The notes under the pieces were generated by a model. The model was not told the origin of the DNA, made no database searches, and saw only the letters and a program-made list of their open reading frames with translations. 64,000 nt of DNA from Affinundibacterium nitidum (GTDB lineage Bacteria; Pseudomonadota; Gammaproteobacteria; Burkholderiales; Burkholderiaceae_D), in the NCBI RefSeq assembly GCF_014284155.1, contig NZ_JACOFZ010000006.1, positions 1-64,000 of the forward strand. The letters run 5' to 3'. Each line of letters opens with the position of its first letter. The stretch's first letter is position 1. The translations under genes and the position numbers were made by a program. Shown in pieces: positions 8,586-17,800 of the stretch.

Positions 8586-9833
8586 TTAGTTACCGTAGAC
8601 AGGGAAAGCAGCAGTTAATTTTTTTACTTCTGCCTTTACGCGCTCGATAGTTGCTGCGTCATTTGGATTGTCCAATACGTCTGCAACCAAGTGACCAATC
8701 TTGACAGCTTCAGCTTCTTTGAAGCCACGTGTCGTCAATGCAGGGCTACCCAAACGGATACCTGAAGTGACGAATGGTTTTTCTGGGTCGTTAGGAATAG
8801 AGTTCTTGTTGCAAGTGATATGCGCAGAACCCAGTACCGCTTCCGCTGCTTTACCCGTAATATTTTTGGAACGCAGATCAACCAACATCACGTGCGATTC
8901 TGTGCGGCCAGAGATAATACGCAAGCCACGTTCGATTAAAGTTTTAGCTAACGCGTCAGCATTCTTGACCACTTGTTCTTGGTAAGCTTTAAATTCTGGG
9001 TTGAGCGCTTCTTTGAACGCAACTGCTTTACCAGCGATAACGTGCATCAATGGACCACCTTGCAAGCCTGGGAAAATCGCAGAGTTGATGATTTTCTCGT
9101 GTTCGGCTTTCATCAAAATGATACCGCCACGTGGGCCACGCAACGATTTGTGTGTCGTCGAAGTAACGAAGTCAGCGAATGGGACTGGGTTAGGATAAAC
9201 ACCTGCAGCGATCAAGCCAGCATAGTGAGCCATATCGACCATGAAATAAGCGCCCACTTCTTTCGCGATTTTGGAGAAACGTTCGAAATCGATACGCAAG
9301 GAATAAGCCGATGCGCCCGCAATGATCAATTTTGGTTTGCTTTCGCGTGCCAAACGTTCCATTGCTTCGTAATCGATTTCTTCTTTTTCGTTCAAACCAT
9401 ACGAAACCACGTTGAACCATTTACCAGACATGTTCAAAGGCATGCCGTGAGTCAAGTGACCGCCTTCTGCCAAGGACATGCCCATAATGGTGTCGCCTGG
9501 TTTCAAGACTGCGAAAAATACGCCTTGGTTTGCTTGTGAGCCAGAATTCGGTTGAACGTTTGCTGCTTCAGCGCCGAAAATTTGTTTCAAGCGGTCGATC
9601 GCTAATTGTTCAACGACGTCAACGTGTTCGCAACCACCGTAGTAGCGTTTTCCTGGGTAGCCTTCAGCATACTTGTTCGTCAATTGGGAGCCTTGTGCTT
9701 CCATGACGGCAGGTGAAGTGTAGTTTTCAGAAGCGATCAACTCGATGTGTTCTTGTTGACGGACATTTTCGGCTTGAATCGCGGCGAGCAATTCTGGATC
9801 GATATTAGCGAGAGTATGATTCTTGGAGAACAT
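8586..9833 (-). CDS. glyA: Serine hydroxymethyltransferase
   Basis: 415 residues, the standard GlyA length. It interconverts serine plus tetrahydrofolate with glycine plus 5,10-methylene-tetrahydrofolate, using PLP. Diagnostic stretches are [20 protein letters not shown] near the start, [14 protein letters not shown], the PLP-lysine motif [14 protein letters not shown], and [12 protein letters not shown] near the end. CAGGAAA precedes the ATG. It is cytosolic, one-carbon metabolism, followed by its own terminator and then nrdR. Confidence 0.98.
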   Translation of the reverse strand: MFSKNHTLANIDPELLAAIQAENVRQQEHIELIASENYTSPAVMEAQGSQLTNKYAEGYPGKRYYGGCEHVDVVEQLAIDRLKQIFGAEAANVQPNSGSQANQGVFFAVLKPGDTIMGMSLAEGGHLTHGMPLNMSGKWFNVVSYGLNEKEEIDYEAMERLARESKPKLIIAGASAYSLRIDFERFSKIAKEVGAYFMVDMAHYAGLIAAGVYPNPVPFADFVTSTTHKSLRGPRGGIILMKAEHEKIINSAIFPGLQGGPLMHVIAGKAVAFKEALNPEFKAYQEQVVKNADALAKTLIERGLRIISGRTESHVMLVDLRSKNITGKAAEAVLGSAHITCNKNSIPNDPEKPFVTSGIRLGSPALTTRGFKEAEAVKIGHLVADVLDNPNDAATIERVKAEVKKLTAAFPVYGN

Positions 9834-10498
9834 GGGTTTCCTGTAGAAAAAGCGTGAAAATTGAAAAATTTAGATTGGGACTGATCCGTAAAAATGCGAA
9901 CGCTTGCTGATACAAGTCTCAATCACTTTTACCATCGAGATACCCAGGCGTACGGCCAGAATCAAGAATCGACTCTGCAAATCTCACGCTTCACGATGGA
10001 ACTCCATCTTCTGCAGGTGCTTTTGGATAAAAAGACGCTGCATTTTCGCCAGTTGCGTGAGACAAAAATGGTGCCCGAATTTTACGTGAAGCGCAGGTTT
10101 AGAGCAAGTTGAGAGAGCGAAACAAGGCCGCATTGAATCGCGCTTGTTTAAAGGCGTGCAAATCGACCGGAAGGAAACGATGTCGAACGATGAAATTCTA
10201 TAAGTATTTGTTTTTGAAAGATAAATTGAATCCGATTTGGCGTGGAATTGAGGTCAATAAATGTGCAGATTTGCTTGCCCAAGAAGCCAGTTAAAAGTGA
10301 AATGACAATAAATATGATGTTTTTGATATGCATTGACACGATGCTGTCACGAAAATAGTTTCCGGTGCTACTTTCCTCGTTCGGTTCGAAGCTACGCGAC
10401 TTACAGATTCGCTTTGGAGTGATTCTTCAATGCGGCGACTTTAATTACAAAAAGATTTAGAATGACGGCTTTTCTGGCATTTCGAAAGCGATGAATTT
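9834..10498. other. 665-bp divergent intergenic region, no gene recognised
   Basis: This separates the glyA start (minus) from the ydfG-like start (plus). Short open frames exist (for example around 9894-10112 and 10109-10294), but their products have biased composition, lack ribosome sites and resemble no family I know. A possible promoter for the plus-strand gene is TTGACA at 10333-10338 with a weak TAGTTT 17 bp downstream. No riboswitch or convincing hairpin was recognised. Confidence 0.5.
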
Positions 10499-11245
10499 AT
10501 GTTGGTCTTAGTTACTGGTGCAAGTTCTGGATTTGGTGAAGCGATGGCACGCAAGTTTGTTCAGGCGGGTCATAAAGTGATCGCCGCAGCGCGCCGATTG
10601 GATCGCTTACAGGCATTAAAAGCAGAGTTGGGTGATGCGGTGCTGACCTTGGAGTTAGACGTCACCGATAAAGCATCGATCAGCCAAGCGCTCGCCAGTT
10701 TGAAAGCTGAGTGGAGTGATATTGATGTTTTAATTAACAATGCCGGTTTGGCATTGGGCGTGGCGCCAGCGCAAGACGCTAGCCTCGAAGATTGGGAAGT
10801 GATGATCGACACCAATAATAAAGGATTGGTTCGCATGACCCGTGCTTTATTGCCGCACTTTGTCGATCGTAAGAACGGCGTCATCATCAATATTGGTTCG
10901 ATTGCTGGTTCCACAGCCTACCCAGGGGGTAATGTGTATGGCGCGACGAAGGCCTTTGTCGATCAATTTACGCTGAATTTGCGCGCGGATTTGATTGGTA
11001 CTGGTGTTCGCGCCTGCAATATTGCACCAGGTTTATGTGGTGGCACAGAGTTTTCGAACGTACGCTTTAAAGGCGATGATGCTAAGGCTGCTGCAGTCTA
11101 CCAAGGTACACAACCACTAACCGCAGTCGACATCGCTGAGACAGCCTTTTGGATCGCCACGTTGCCGGCCCACATCAATATTAATTACATCGAAATGATG
11201 CCGATGTGTCAGGGCTTCGGGCCATTGGCGATTCAACGTAGTTAA
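10499..11245 (+). CDS. ydfG: YdfG-type NADP-dependent 3-hydroxy acid dehydrogenase (SDR)
   Basis: 248 residues, a classical short-chain dehydrogenase/reductase. The cofactor motif TGASSGFG is at 6-13, AARR follows beta-2 (fits NADP), NNAG is in the middle, and a catalytic Ser (NIGSIAGS) precedes YGATKAF. The tail GGTEFSNVRFKGDD and LPAHININYIEMMP are almost those of E. coli YdfG, which oxidises L-allo-threonine and other 3-hydroxy acids and reduces malonic semialdehyde. It lies 48 bases upstream of ybgC on the same strand but is not functionally linked to tol-pal. Confidence 0.88.
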   Translation: MLVLVTGASSGFGEAMARKFVQAGHKVIAAARRLDRLQALKAELGDAVLTLELDVTDKASISQALASLKAEWSDIDVLINNAGLALGVAPAQDASLEDWEVMIDTNNKGLVRMTRALLPHFVDRKNGVIINIGSIAGSTAYPGGNVYGATKAFVDQFTLNLRADLIGTGVRACNIAPGLCGGTEFSNVRFKGDDAKAAAVYQGTQPLTAVDIAETAFWIATLPAHININYIEMMPMCQGFGPLAIQRS

Positions 11246-11293
11246 AGCCAATTACAACAGCAGCTTTTCGTTTTTTTTGCATTTAAGGTTCTC

Positions 11294-11707
11294 ATGTCTA
11301 CTGCATTTAGTTGGCCCGTTCGTGTGTATTATGAAGACACTGATTCTGGCGGTGTCGTGTTCTATGCCAATTATCTTAAATTCTTCGAGCGCGCCCGCAC
11401 CGAGTGGCTGCGCTCACTAGGTCTAGAATCATCTGCTTTACTTGCGCAATATGGGGCTTTGTTTGTCGTCAAAGCCAGCAATGTCGAGTATCATGCATCG
11501 GCTCGTCTTGACGATGAACTTCATGTTAGCTCTGCTGTCGAAAAAACGGGACGTGCTTCGGTGGTGTTCTACCAAGAAGTGCGTTGTGGAGAACGATTAA
11601 TGACTTCAGCCCATATTACAGTGTGTTGGGTGGATCAGAAGTCGTGGCGACCAGTGGCCGTGCCTCTTCCAGTGCTTGAACTGATACGTCCGGCTGCCGT
11701 GGTTTAG
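11294..11707 (+). CDS. ybgC: Tol-Pal associated acyl-CoA thioesterase YbgC
   Basis: 137 residues, a single hot-dog domain of the 4-hydroxybenzoyl-CoA thioesterase family. YYEDTDSGGVVFYANYLKFFERARTEW contains the catalytic Asp and the conserved YANYL/ERARTEW signature of YbgC. It hydrolyses acyl-CoA thioesters in the cytosol. As in most proteobacteria it is the first gene of the tol-pal cluster, with tolQ 73 bases downstream. AAGG lies before the ATG. Confidence 0.94.
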   Translation: MSTAFSWPVRVYYEDTDSGGVVFYANYLKFFERARTEWLRSLGLESSALLAQYGALFVVKASNVEYHASARLDDELHVSSAVEKTGRASVVFYQEVRCGERLMTSAHITVCWVDQKSWRPVAVPLPVLELIRPAAVV

Positions 11708-11780
11708 GCAAGCTTGCTGGTGTAAACCAGTAGAGCAAAGAACAGAATTATTTTATTTACGCGTTTATATCGAAATCATT

Positions 11781-12476
11781 ATGACAGTTACTCAAGATCT
11801 CTCACTCTTTACGTTAGTCACAGAAGCTTCTCCATTAGTAAAAATCGTAATGGCGATTCTTCTTGGTGTCTCGATTATGAGCTGGAATTACATCTTCAGT
11901 AAAATGTTCGCCATCAAGAAAGCACGCGCACAAACAGAACAATTCGAACGCAGCTTTTGGGCGGGTGGTAACTTGGTAGAACTCTATCAGCAAGCCGTGG
12001 CGAATCATCGCGGTGCACGTGATAAGACTGGTGCTTTAGAGCGAATCTTTGAAGCTGGTATGAACGAGTATCACAAAGTCAAAGCGGCAAACAAAGCAGG
12101 ATTGGATGCGGGTGCAATGCTGGATGGTGCTCGCCGCGCGATGCGCGCGTCCTATCAACGCGAAATGGATCACTTGGAGTCGCATTTGTCGTTTCTGGCA
12201 TCGGTCGGTTCTGTATCGCCTTACATCGGCTTGTTTGGTACGGTATGGGGCATTATGAACGCTTTCCGTGGTTTGGCTAATGTGCAGCAAGCGACCTTGG
12301 CGGCTGTTGCGCCCGGTATTGCCGAAGCATTGGTGGCGACGGCAATTGGCTTGTTTGCGGCGATTCCAGCGGTATTGGCGTATAACCGCTATTCACATGA
12401 CATCGATCGTCTTGCGATTCGTTTCGAGACCTTCATTGAAGAATTCTCCAATATTTTGCAAAGACAATCGCGTTAA
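11781..12476 (+). CDS. tolQ: Tol-Pal system proton channel subunit TolQ
   Basis: 231 residues with three membrane segments: about 15-38, 136-158 (VGSVSPYIGLFGTVWGIMNAF) and 170-192 (GIAEALVATAIGLFAAIPAV), as in the MotA/TolQ/ExbB family. With TolR it forms the proton-driven inner membrane motor that energises TolA during cell constriction. tolR starts 17 bases downstream. Confidence 0.97.
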   Translation: MTVTQDLSLFTLVTEASPLVKIVMAILLGVSIMSWNYIFSKMFAIKKARAQTEQFERSFWAGGNLVELYQQAVANHRGARDKTGALERIFEAGMNEYHKVKAANKAGLDAGAMLDGARRAMRASYQREMDHLESHLSFLASVGSVSPYIGLFGTVWGIMNAFRGLANVQQATLAAVAPGIAEALVATAIGLFAAIPAVLAYNRYSHDIDRLAIRFETFIEEFSNILQRQSR

Positions 12477-12493
12477 GCGTAAGGTGAGTCTTA

Positions 12494-12937
12494 ATGAGTT
12501 CACTTCGTGGCGAACGTAAACGCAAATTTAAAGCGGAAATCAATGTCGTTCCTTACATCGACGTAATGTTGGTGTTATTGGTGATCTTTATGGTCGCGGC
12601 ACCGATGACGAATCCTAGCGTCATCAATTTGCCGACAGCAGGGCAATCGACAAAACCACCAGCAGATTATATTGAGATCGCATTGGCTCCAAATGCATCG
12701 GCGACGATTAGCATCAATAGCAAAGGCTCATCCAACGGTAATAGTCGACAAGAAGCGAAGGAAACTGCTGCTGATCGTAAGCAATTAATGCAAAAGCTTA
12801 AAGAATTTCATCAAGCTAAACCGGAACTCTCTGTGATGGTCTCGGCAGATAAAGAAATTAAGTATGACGAAGTGATACAAGTGATTTCAGAAGCGAAGAA
12901 ATTAGGGATTTCCCGCGTGGGACTCGCGACAAAATAA
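12494..12937 (+). CDS. tolR: Tol-Pal system protein TolR
   Basis: 147 residues of the ExbD/TolR family. One transmembrane helix spans about residues 19-40 (VVPYIDVMLVLLVIFMVAAPM) with the proton-carrying Asp23. The periplasmic domain ends near 147 (SRVGLATK). AAGGTGAG precedes the ATG. Its stop codon overlaps the start of the next gene by one base (TAATG), and that gene is unexpectedly tamA rather than tolA. Confidence 0.96.
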   Translation: MSSLRGERKRKFKAEINVVPYIDVMLVLLVIFMVAAPMTNPSVINLPTAGQSTKPPADYIEIALAPNASATISINSKGSSNGNSRQEAKETAADRKQLMQKLKEFHQAKPELSVMVSADKEIKYDEVIQVISEAKKLGISRVGLATK

Positions 12938-14838
12938 TGTTTAAAAGCCTGAAGTTGATGTGCTCGGATTTATCGCAGACTGTATTGTCGAATACTGCGA
13001 GGTGGCAGCTGTTTTCTCTTCTCATCGGGGCCAGTATCTGCTGCATGGGTATTGCGCAAGAAACCTTCGCTCAAGAGGTATCAAAAAATTCGGAAGGTAC
13101 TTCTGCCACGCAAGAACGAGCGGAGGACACCAGTACATTCATTTCACCAGGTCAAAGCAAATTGAGGCTGGTGAAGCTGAAAGGGAGTTTGGCAGACCTT
13201 CTTGAAGATCATATCCCTGTTTTATCCACTTCCGCCGAAAGCCAGTTTGTGAATCCTAGTCTCCTGCGCAAGTTGCAAGGTGATATCCAATCTATCTTAT
13301 CGACCGAAGGCTACTTTTCTCCACAAATCAGCTTTCAAAAAAATAGCAGTGGCGATTCCATTGATGTCATCGTTCATGCTGGTCAACAGACGCTAATTAA
13401 AGACGTCCAAATGCGTTTTACAGGTGCTCTCGCAGAGGCTGTAACAGCAGGGCAAGCAACAGCGATACAAAAGCAAAAAGAACTGGAAGACGCTTGGCTT
13501 CTTCCAAAAGGAGAGGCGTTCCGTCAATCGCAATGGAGCGAGGCGAAAACGCAGTTGATCGAAGCCTTGCGAGCCAATTTGTACGCTGGTGCCAGCTTAA
13601 CGGCGAGTAGCGCGAACGTTGATCCGGAAACCTCAAGTGCGGTGATTGAACTGGAAATCGATAGTGGCGCTGCTTTTTTCTTTGGTGACTTGCAAGTGTC
13701 GGGCCTTGATCGTTATCCCCCATGGCTGTTAGATCGGTTCAATCCCCCAAAGAAGGGTGATCCATATTCCAGTGTAAGGTTGTTGGAGTTTCAGCGAGGC
13801 TTGCAGAATTCAGCCTATTTTTCCACGGTCATCTTTAACGTCGAACCTGATGCTACAAAAGCGGCGGCATTGCCGATTGAGGTTTTATTGAGTGAACGTC
13901 AAACACGTGATGTCGGTTTGAGTGCTGGTTACAGTACGAATACTGGTTTTCGCACCGAACTCACTTATCGCGATCGTAATGTGCTAGACCGACTGTGGGA
14001 TCTGCGCTCTGCTGTGCGCCTTGAGCAGAAGCAACAGCTCAGTTATGCGGACATCTATTTGCCACCGACTGACCAACATCGATTGGACTCTTTTGGTGTT
14101 TTATTTGATCGCAGTAATATCGAGGGACTGCTACAAACGCGTGCAGCGTTCGCAGTCAAACGAACTACAACCAATGGCAGCATAGAGCAAACCTTGGGTG
14201 CCAAATATTCAGAGGAAAAAGCAGTACAGACAGTCGCACCTGGCTTGCGTGATGAAAACAAGAGTCAAGCTTTGGTCGCGAGCATCGGTTGGACGTGGCG
14301 GGCAGTCGATGATTTGCTGGCGCCCCGCAAAGGACATCGTGCACAGTTTGAAACCATGGTCTCAAATCAAGCGATTATTTCCGATCAGTCGTTCGTGCGA
14401 GTCTACGGAAAGTACCAATATTGGCATCCCATCGGCAAGCAAGATAGCGTACTGTTGCGCTTAGAGATGGGTAAAGTATTTAGTGGCAGTGGTGATAGTA
14501 TTCCTAACGGTTATTTGTTCCGTACCGGTGGTAGCACCAGTGTTCGTGGCTATGCGTATCAAAGCTTAGGCGTGAAATCCGGTGAGGCTGTATTGGGTGG
14601 GCGAATCATGGGTGTTGCCAGTGCAGAGTATGTGCATTGGATGGGGCCAACCTTCGGCGTGGCGGGTTTTGTTGATAGCGGCGATGCCGCAGCAGATTGG
14701 AAGAGTTTTCAAGCCAAGCAAGGGATAGGATTGGGCGCCCGAGTTAAAACTTTGGCAGGGCCGATTGCGTTGGATCTTGCTTATGGCAACAAGACCAAGA
14801 AGTTCCGACTTGATTTTTCTATCGCCATCGCTTTTTGA
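12937..14838 (+). CDS. tamA: Translocation and assembly module outer membrane protein TamA (Omp85 family)
   Basis: 633 residues. A hydrophobic export signal at about 22-46 ends in QETFAQ and is followed by a Ser/Thr-rich linker and POTRA-like domains to about residue 320. The C-terminal 16-stranded barrel of the Omp85 superfamily carries FRTGGSTSVRGYAYQSLG, the conserved barrel-lumen loop, and ends in an aromatic residue (IAIAF), the beta-signal. It pairs with TamB downstream (40 bases). TamA is usually near 580 residues, so this one is slightly long. The start overlaps the tolR stop, placing tamAB inside the tol-pal operon. Confidence 0.92.
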   Translation: MFKSLKLMCSDLSQTVLSNTARWQLFSLLIGASICCMGIAQETFAQEVSKNSEGTSATQERAEDTSTFISPGQSKLRLVKLKGSLADLLEDHIPVLSTSAESQFVNPSLLRKLQGDIQSILSTEGYFSPQISFQKNSSGDSIDVIVHAGQQTLIKDVQMRFTGALAEAVTAGQATAIQKQKELEDAWLLPKGEAFRQSQWSEAKTQLIEALRANLYAGASLTASSANVDPETSSAVIELEIDSGAAFFFGDLQVSGLDRYPPWLLDRFNPPKKGDPYSSVRLLEFQRGLQNSAYFSTVIFNVEPDATKAAALPIEVLLSERQTRDVGLSAGYSTNTGFRTELTYRDRNVLDRLWDLRSAVRLEQKQQLSYADIYLPPTDQHRLDSFGVLFDRSNIEGLLQTRAAFAVKRTTTNGSIEQTLGAKYSEEKAVQTVAPGLRDENKSQALVASIGWTWRAVDDLLAPRKGHRAQFETMVSNQAIISDQSFVRVYGKYQYWHPIGKQDSVLLRLEMGKVFSGSGDSIPNGYLFRTGGSTSVRGYAYQSLGVKSGEAVLGGRIMGVASAEYVHWMGPTFGVAGFVDSGDAAADWKSFQAKQGIGLGARVKTLAGPIALDLAYGNKTKKFRLDFSIAIAF

Positions 14839-14878
14839 TGTCTTATTCGCCTAACCGCTTAATTCGCCTGCAACGATA

Positions 14879-17800
14879 ATGACTTCATCCACTCCATCCA
14901 AAGACTCTGACAGCGGTGAGAAGATAACACCGTTAAAGACGCGGCCGTCCTTGGTGAAACGTTTGAGTAAGCGCTGTGCGTGGCTTATTTTATTTGCATT
15001 CGTTCTAGTTGTTCTGTTTGTTGCTTGGCTATTTCAAACCACCAGCGGTACTCGTTTTGCGTTAGGTATGGTGCAAGAATTGAGTTTGCATCGTTTGCAG
15101 TTTAAAGAGATCGACGGTCGATTGGCCGACAAACTCAAGCTTGCTGAATTTCAATACCAAGACAGTACCGAAACGATTGTTTTGTCCGGGCTTGAACTTG
15201 AATGGAAGCCTTGGCATCTGTGGCGCGGCCAACTTGAACTGACCTCGGTGAACGCTTCCAAACTGCGTATATCGAGTAAGCCAAGTCATACTCCTGTGGC
15301 CGCTCCTAAGAGCTTACAGTTACCTTTGCCTATCCATATTCAGCAGGCCGCCTTGGGGCAATTGTTGGTGAACGAGGTCGCGGCTGATGGCAAAGAAATT
15401 TTATTATTTAAGCTACACGCCCTTACGGCGTCAGGAACTACATCTGCGCAAGACATGCGCTTACAGCTCAAAGCAAAAAGTCAGTGGGGTAATTTTGATG
15501 CCGATGCGAAAATGCAAAATCAATCACCCTTCAACATTCAAGGTAGGCTTAATTATTCAGGTCAAGCGAATCCAGACATACCTGTAGTCAGTGCTGTGTT
15601 AGATGTCAGTGGATCTTTGCTAGACCTAGACCTAAAAGCCGACATCGAACAGGTTCTGAGTGGCTCTAGTCAAGGGCAAAAGCTTGAAGGCGCACGAGGA
15701 AATGTGCATCTGCAGTTATTGCCATTCGCCAGCAGACCACTCAAGTTGGCGAAGATAGATCTCAATAATTTTGATCCATCACATTTAAATGCTAGCGCCC
15801 CAACTGCTTTGTTGGACGTCCAGCTGGATGTGCATGATGACGATGAACAAAGCGCACTGAACACGAAAACTTCGGCAGTGCTTGCAACGAATAAAAATCA
15901 AAAAGTAGTCAAACCAAAGTCGAATGATGCGAAAAACAAGGTGGAGAGTAAGCCGCAGCAGAGTGCTAACGCAGAAAATTATTTCGCAGTAAAAGGGAAA
16001 CTCGTTGTTAGAAACACTCGCGCGAAGAGTTTTGATCAACATGGCGTCCCATTTAAGGCAGCCCAGGCAACACTCAATTGGCGTCAAGATCGCATTCAGC
16101 TGAGTGACTTACAGTTGCAGATGTTGAGTGGCAGTTTTGTTGGCGATGCACAGTTGGAATTGAAAGAGCATGCACTACCAGTGTTGGATGCACATCTTAA
16201 AGCGAGTGAAATTGATCTCTTGCATTTTGATAGCCGTTTGCGCCACACCCAAATTAAAGGTGAGCTACAAATTCAGACCAAGCGTGAAAGATTTATTGAT
16301 TTTCAAGTGCAAGCAAGCGATGCACGTAATCGTCTCGATGGCAAAGCCAGTTTCGAATTTAACGCGGCGGGAAATAATGGTAGTTTACATGTAGAGAAAA
16401 TAGAACTGCAAGCGGATCAATCTCTGTTTGCTGGTTCTGGTGATATTAATTTTGAAGGACAAAAACCATTTCAATTGCAGGGAAAGTTGACACAGTTTAA
16501 TCCTGCTATGTGGAGTACGCTGCCGTCTGGCAAGCTCGATAGTGAAATAAAAATTAATGGCACACTCTCACCTAAAACCAATTTGCAATTGCAGTTGTCG
16601 CAGCTTGACGGTGAATTTGCCACACACAAGTTGGCTGGGCAAACCAAGCTCAATTGGATCGAAGATCAATTATTGAACGTCGAAAATCTTGACCTGCAAT
16701 GGGGTAAGAATTCACTGCTTGCAAGTGGCCTTGTTGGAAAAAACGATAATGAATTAAATTGGGTTTTGAAGGCGCAGGATTTGAGTCCATTTTCTTCATT
16801 GCTTGGTTTGCCGATTTCTGGAAAAGCCAATGTTGATGGAAAAGTCGGTGGCGTGTTTGGTGCATTGACGACACGACTTGATGCCCAGCTAGAAAACTTT
16901 GCCATGAAGCAGTGGCGCCTTGCTGATGCGAGTTTAAAGCTCGTTTCAGGCGCCGGGAAGCAAGGTGCGTTAAGCGTCGACCTGCAGGCGAAACAAATGC
17001 AGACTGCGGTGATCAATCTGAATGCGAGTGGAACTGATGGTTTGCCTTTGGAAAAGAAACGTACTTGGGCGGAAGTCCTACGTTTTCAATTGAGTGGCAA
17101 TCGAGATGCACATCATTTCGACTTGCAGACTCAATTCGACAAAACGCATCGCACTGAATTGCGCGGCGACGGTGGGCTTGATCTATCTGAATTGGCAACA
17201 GCAAATTGGAAGGGCATGTTTAAGCACTTTAAGTTGGTAGGGTTCTCTGGATCACAAACTCGAAGTGAAGTCGTCGACTTGCAAATGCTGGCGCCCATGA
17301 ACGTAGAATTTAGTCGATCCAAAGTGAGTTTCGGTAGCGGCAAATTTGGTGGCGCGGTCGGCAAGCTCAATGTCGACCAATTGGAATGGACGCCAGTTTC
17401 GATGCAGGCGAAAGGTAGTGCTGATGAAGTCCGCCTGATGGAATTGCTCAATATGTGGAAAATACAAACAGCGCTAGCGGGAGATTTGCGCTTGGGTTTG
17501 AAGTGGGATCTGCAGTTGAAGGGAAGCGCCCAAGGTAGGATTGAATTGCAGCGGCAATCCGGTGACTTATTGCTTACCGACGCCGATGGTGCAGGACAAG
17601 TCATGCCGCTTGGTTTGACTGAGGTGCAGGCAAGCGTACAAGCGGGTGGCCTTTTGCCTGGTACCGATGCAGAGAGAGTGCGTATCGATTTTAGTGCGCA
17701 GGGGAAACGCTTGGGGCAATGGCGAGCGAATCTTAATACTGAATTGCGCCAAAAAGACGAGAAGTGGACGCTTGATTCCGAAGCGCCCGTAAGTGGTGAA

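Noticed and set aside
10109-10294. 61-codon frame in the glyA-ydfG gap
   Set aside because: Basic, Cys-rich peptide without recognisable family or ribosome site; not enough support for a gene.
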